A DNA stretch of 31,481 bases. Origin: Beroe ovata (taxonomy: Eukaryota; Ctenophora; Nuda; Beroida; Beroidae). The stretch lies in the NCBI GenBank assembly GCA_946803715.1, contig CAMPET010000045.1, positions 334,229-365,709 on the forward strand. Direction: 5' to 3'. Made by a program: the position numbers and the translations under genes. Positions 31,167 through 31,481 of the stretch are shown here, one piece after another (positions within the stretch are counted from its first letter, which is position 1; every line of letters begins with the position of its first letter). The notes under the pieces are model-generated. The model ran no database searches. It was given only the letters and a program-made list of their open reading frames with translations, and was not told where the DNA came from.

Positions 31167-31270
31167 TTGTAGGATAATTTCACCCTACCCTTGCTGGCGG
31201 GATTTTATCCCTGGCAAGGGACGGATTGAAAATCGCGCGCACCGACAGTAGGTTACAGTAAAATCCTATA
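31167..31270. mobile_element. MITE, copy 3, degenerate right end
   Basis: It begins TTGTAGGATAATTTCACCC and follows the family through GGATTGAAAATCGCGCGC. It then has a small insertion (AGGTTACAGTAAAATCC instead of AGGGTAAAATCC) and a diverged terminus CCTATA. No target-site duplication is seen. With copy 2 it forms a large inverted pair about 115 bases apart. Confidence 0.8.
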
Positions 31271-31340
31271 CGCAGCTGCTATTCTGCCTCGTTTGAATCC
31301 GCGCACGACGGTACTTGCGACGCGCCTGCCAGCTTTTATG

Positions 31341-31368
31341 CTAACCCAACTTTAACCCTAACCTTAAC
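31341..31368 (-). repeat. Short C-rich telomere-like stretch in inverted orientation
   Basis: CTAACCCAACTTTAACCC and TAACCTTAACGG immediately precede the G-rich array, so CCCTAA-type and TTAGGG-type repeats meet head to head. Confidence 0.75.
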
Positions 31369-31481
31369 GGTTAGGGTTAGGGTTAGGGTTAGGGTTAGGG
31401 TTAGGGTTAGGGCTAGGGTACTAGGGTTAGGGTTAGGTTAGGGTTAGGTTAGGGTTAGGTTAGGGTTAGGTTAGGGTTAGG
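31369..31481 (+). repeat. Telomeric repeat array, TTAGGG then alternating TTAGGG/TTAGG
   Basis: Around seven uninterrupted TTAGGG units extend to about 31411. A variant stretch follows (GCTAGGGTACTAGGG), then a regular 11-base unit TTAGGGTTAGG repeated about four to five times to the window end. The G-rich strand reads 5' to 3' outward, as at a right-hand chromosome end. TTAGGG is the ancestral animal telomere repeat. Confidence 0.92.

Overview
This is a eukaryotic, clearly metazoan, window. Genes have short GT-AG introns (tens to a few hundred bases, occasionally 1-1.6 kb), are densely packed on both strands, and include animal-specific families: a TGF-beta ligand, a LAMP protein and LDLa-ectodomain GPCRs. 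The right edge runs into TTAGGG-type telomere repeats with the G-rich strand pointing outward, so this looks like a chromosome or scaffold end. Compactness and high apparent heterozygosity suggest a marine invertebrate, possibly a non-bilaterian, but the sequence alone does not fix the taxon. All exon structures were read by hand from splice sites, reading phase and family similarity.

Layout, left to right. 1-2.55 kb: (GT)n microsatellite and gene-poor DNA with hairpins and a dispersed repeat. 2.6-5.1 kb (minus): a seven-exon ankyrin-repeat gene. 5.1-7.5 kb: CpG-rich DNA and an imperfect tandem duplication interrupted by a MITE. 7.8-10.1 kb (plus): a LAMP-like lysosomal membrane protein gene, broken at an ambiguous base. 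11.2-11.9 kb (minus): a weak three-exon candidate gene. 12.3-13.3 kb (plus): a single-exon TGF-beta/BMP-like ligand with a TATA box and only six of the usual seven knot-region cysteines. 13.8-20.8 kb (minus): an AGBL4/CCP6-type cytosolic carboxypeptidase (tubulin deglutamylase family) with a homopolymer frameshift in the catalytic domain and an internal tandem duplication of exons. 19.7-20.2 kb (minus): nested in its first intron, an intronless gene for a secreted cysteine-rich propeptide. 20.9-30.5 kb (plus): two tandem copies, about 4.5 kb each, of an LDLa-repeat class A GPCR gene. 30.5-31.5 kb: two copies of the MITE in opposite orientation, then telomere repeats.

Points not visible from open reading frames alone. 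(1) Each GPCR gene has a small upstream signal-peptide exon behind a TATA box, so the ATG at the start of the long ORF lies in an intron. (2) The two GPCR second exons and 3' flanks appear identical over about 3.2 kb, while promoter, exon 1 and intron differ. (3) Three of the four N bases lie at or between tandem duplicated blocks and the fourth sits in a broken exon, which points to scaffolding of unmerged haplotypes. (4) A foldback element with three hairpins inside one outer stem lies 5-6 bases from the GPCR duplication breakpoint. (5) The MITE has clear 9-bp target duplications at two loci. The genes are unrelated in function and are not an operon; the only tight relations are the nested peptide gene, the GPCR pair and the convergent or divergent gene pairs.
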